Assembly: GCA_937982565.1 (NCBI GenBank) | Contig: CALJLN010000003.1 | Coordinates: 186,001-250,000, forward strand | Direction: 5' to 3' | Source: UBA2421 sp002343075 | GTDB lineage: Bacteria; Planctomycetota; Phycisphaerae; Tepidisphaerales; Tepidisphaeraceae | Length of the DNA stretch: 64,000 bases | Shown: positions 63,994 to 64,000 of the stretch, piece by piece | Numbering within the stretch: position 1 is the stretch's first letter | Layout of the letters: each line of letters opens with the position of its first letter | Notes under the pieces: generated by a model | Database searches by the model: none | What the model saw: only the letters and a program-made list of their open reading frames with translations | Told to the model about the DNA's origin: nothing | Translations under genes and position numbers: made by a program

Positions 63994-64000
63994 TTTAGTT

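Overview
The window looks like chromosomal DNA of a planctomycete, most likely class Phycisphaerae. The main evidence is a set of large surface proteins that start with an LExR-x-L sorting-type motif (LETRRLLA, LEARKLF, LESRRMLA, LEQRQHL), three of which end in a two-repeat dockerin-like domain (GDAN.D..V.LDDFT..A.NFG). One further protein combines a dockerin-like domain with a PEP-CTERM tail. Outer-membrane beta-barrels, an OmpA/Pal lipoprotein and an LPS-kinase-like protein indicate a two-membrane envelope. I see no rRNA, tRNA, CRISPR array, transposase, integrase or phage gene.

Layout. 0-13.9 kb holds housekeeping and small-molecule genes, mostly on the minus strand: a SpoU-type rRNA/tRNA methyltransferase, a GYF_2-AIM24 protein, a threonine-to-glycine unit (tdh, kbl, YcbL-like hydrolase), UMP kinase (pyrH) with a promoter that implies an almost leaderless mRNA, pyruvate phosphate dikinase, and a GT87-type membrane glycosyltransferase. 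14.0-22.3 kb is a run of three exported dockerin-type proteins: an alpha/beta hydrolase, a metzincin-type protease and a parallel beta-helix protein. 22.7-28.8 kb is a reductive pyrimidine-degradation cluster (dihydropyrimidinase, PreA, AGXT2-type aminotransferase, methylmalonate/malonate-semialdehyde dehydrogenase). PreT and beta-ureidopropionase are not in it.

28.9-48.6 kb is a carbohydrate and sugar-acid catabolic region: GH4 with an extra C-terminal beta-sandwich, GT39 and LPS-kinase envelope genes, an aldo/keto reductase, two Gfo/Idh/MocA oxidoreductases, a TIM-barrel epimerase, a GH88 unsaturated glucuronyl hydrolase, an SDR, KDPG aldolase, KDG kinase, RbsD/FucU, RraA, an enolase-superfamily dehydratase and a split UxaA-type dehydratase. 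GH88 plus the SDR, and the UxaA-type or enolase-type dehydratases, can all feed 2-keto-3-deoxygluconate (KDG), which the kinase and aldolase convert to pyruvate and glyceraldehyde-3-phosphate. A GNAT, an RNase HI and a TPMT-like methyltransferase are embedded in this region, together with a candidate structured small RNA that ends in a strong terminator.

48.6-54.2 kb is core again: coaC, rpoZ, gmk, yicC, secG and tpiA on the minus strand, then an OmpA/Pal lipoprotein. 54.4-64 kb returns to surface biology: a PEP-CTERM nuclease/phosphatase-fold protein, a FecR-domain protein, a lipoprotein, a porin-like barrel, a double GlcG/HbpS-domain surface protein and a second barrel with a His-rich N-terminal patch.

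The strongest leads are: a shared tail after the dockerin domain in two of the surface proteins (possible export tag), the incomplete pyrimidine pathway, the KDG hub with its candidate operators, the near-leaderless pyrH promoter, and the unassigned hairpin RNA at about 46.0 kb. All function calls come from reading motifs by eye. No database search was run.
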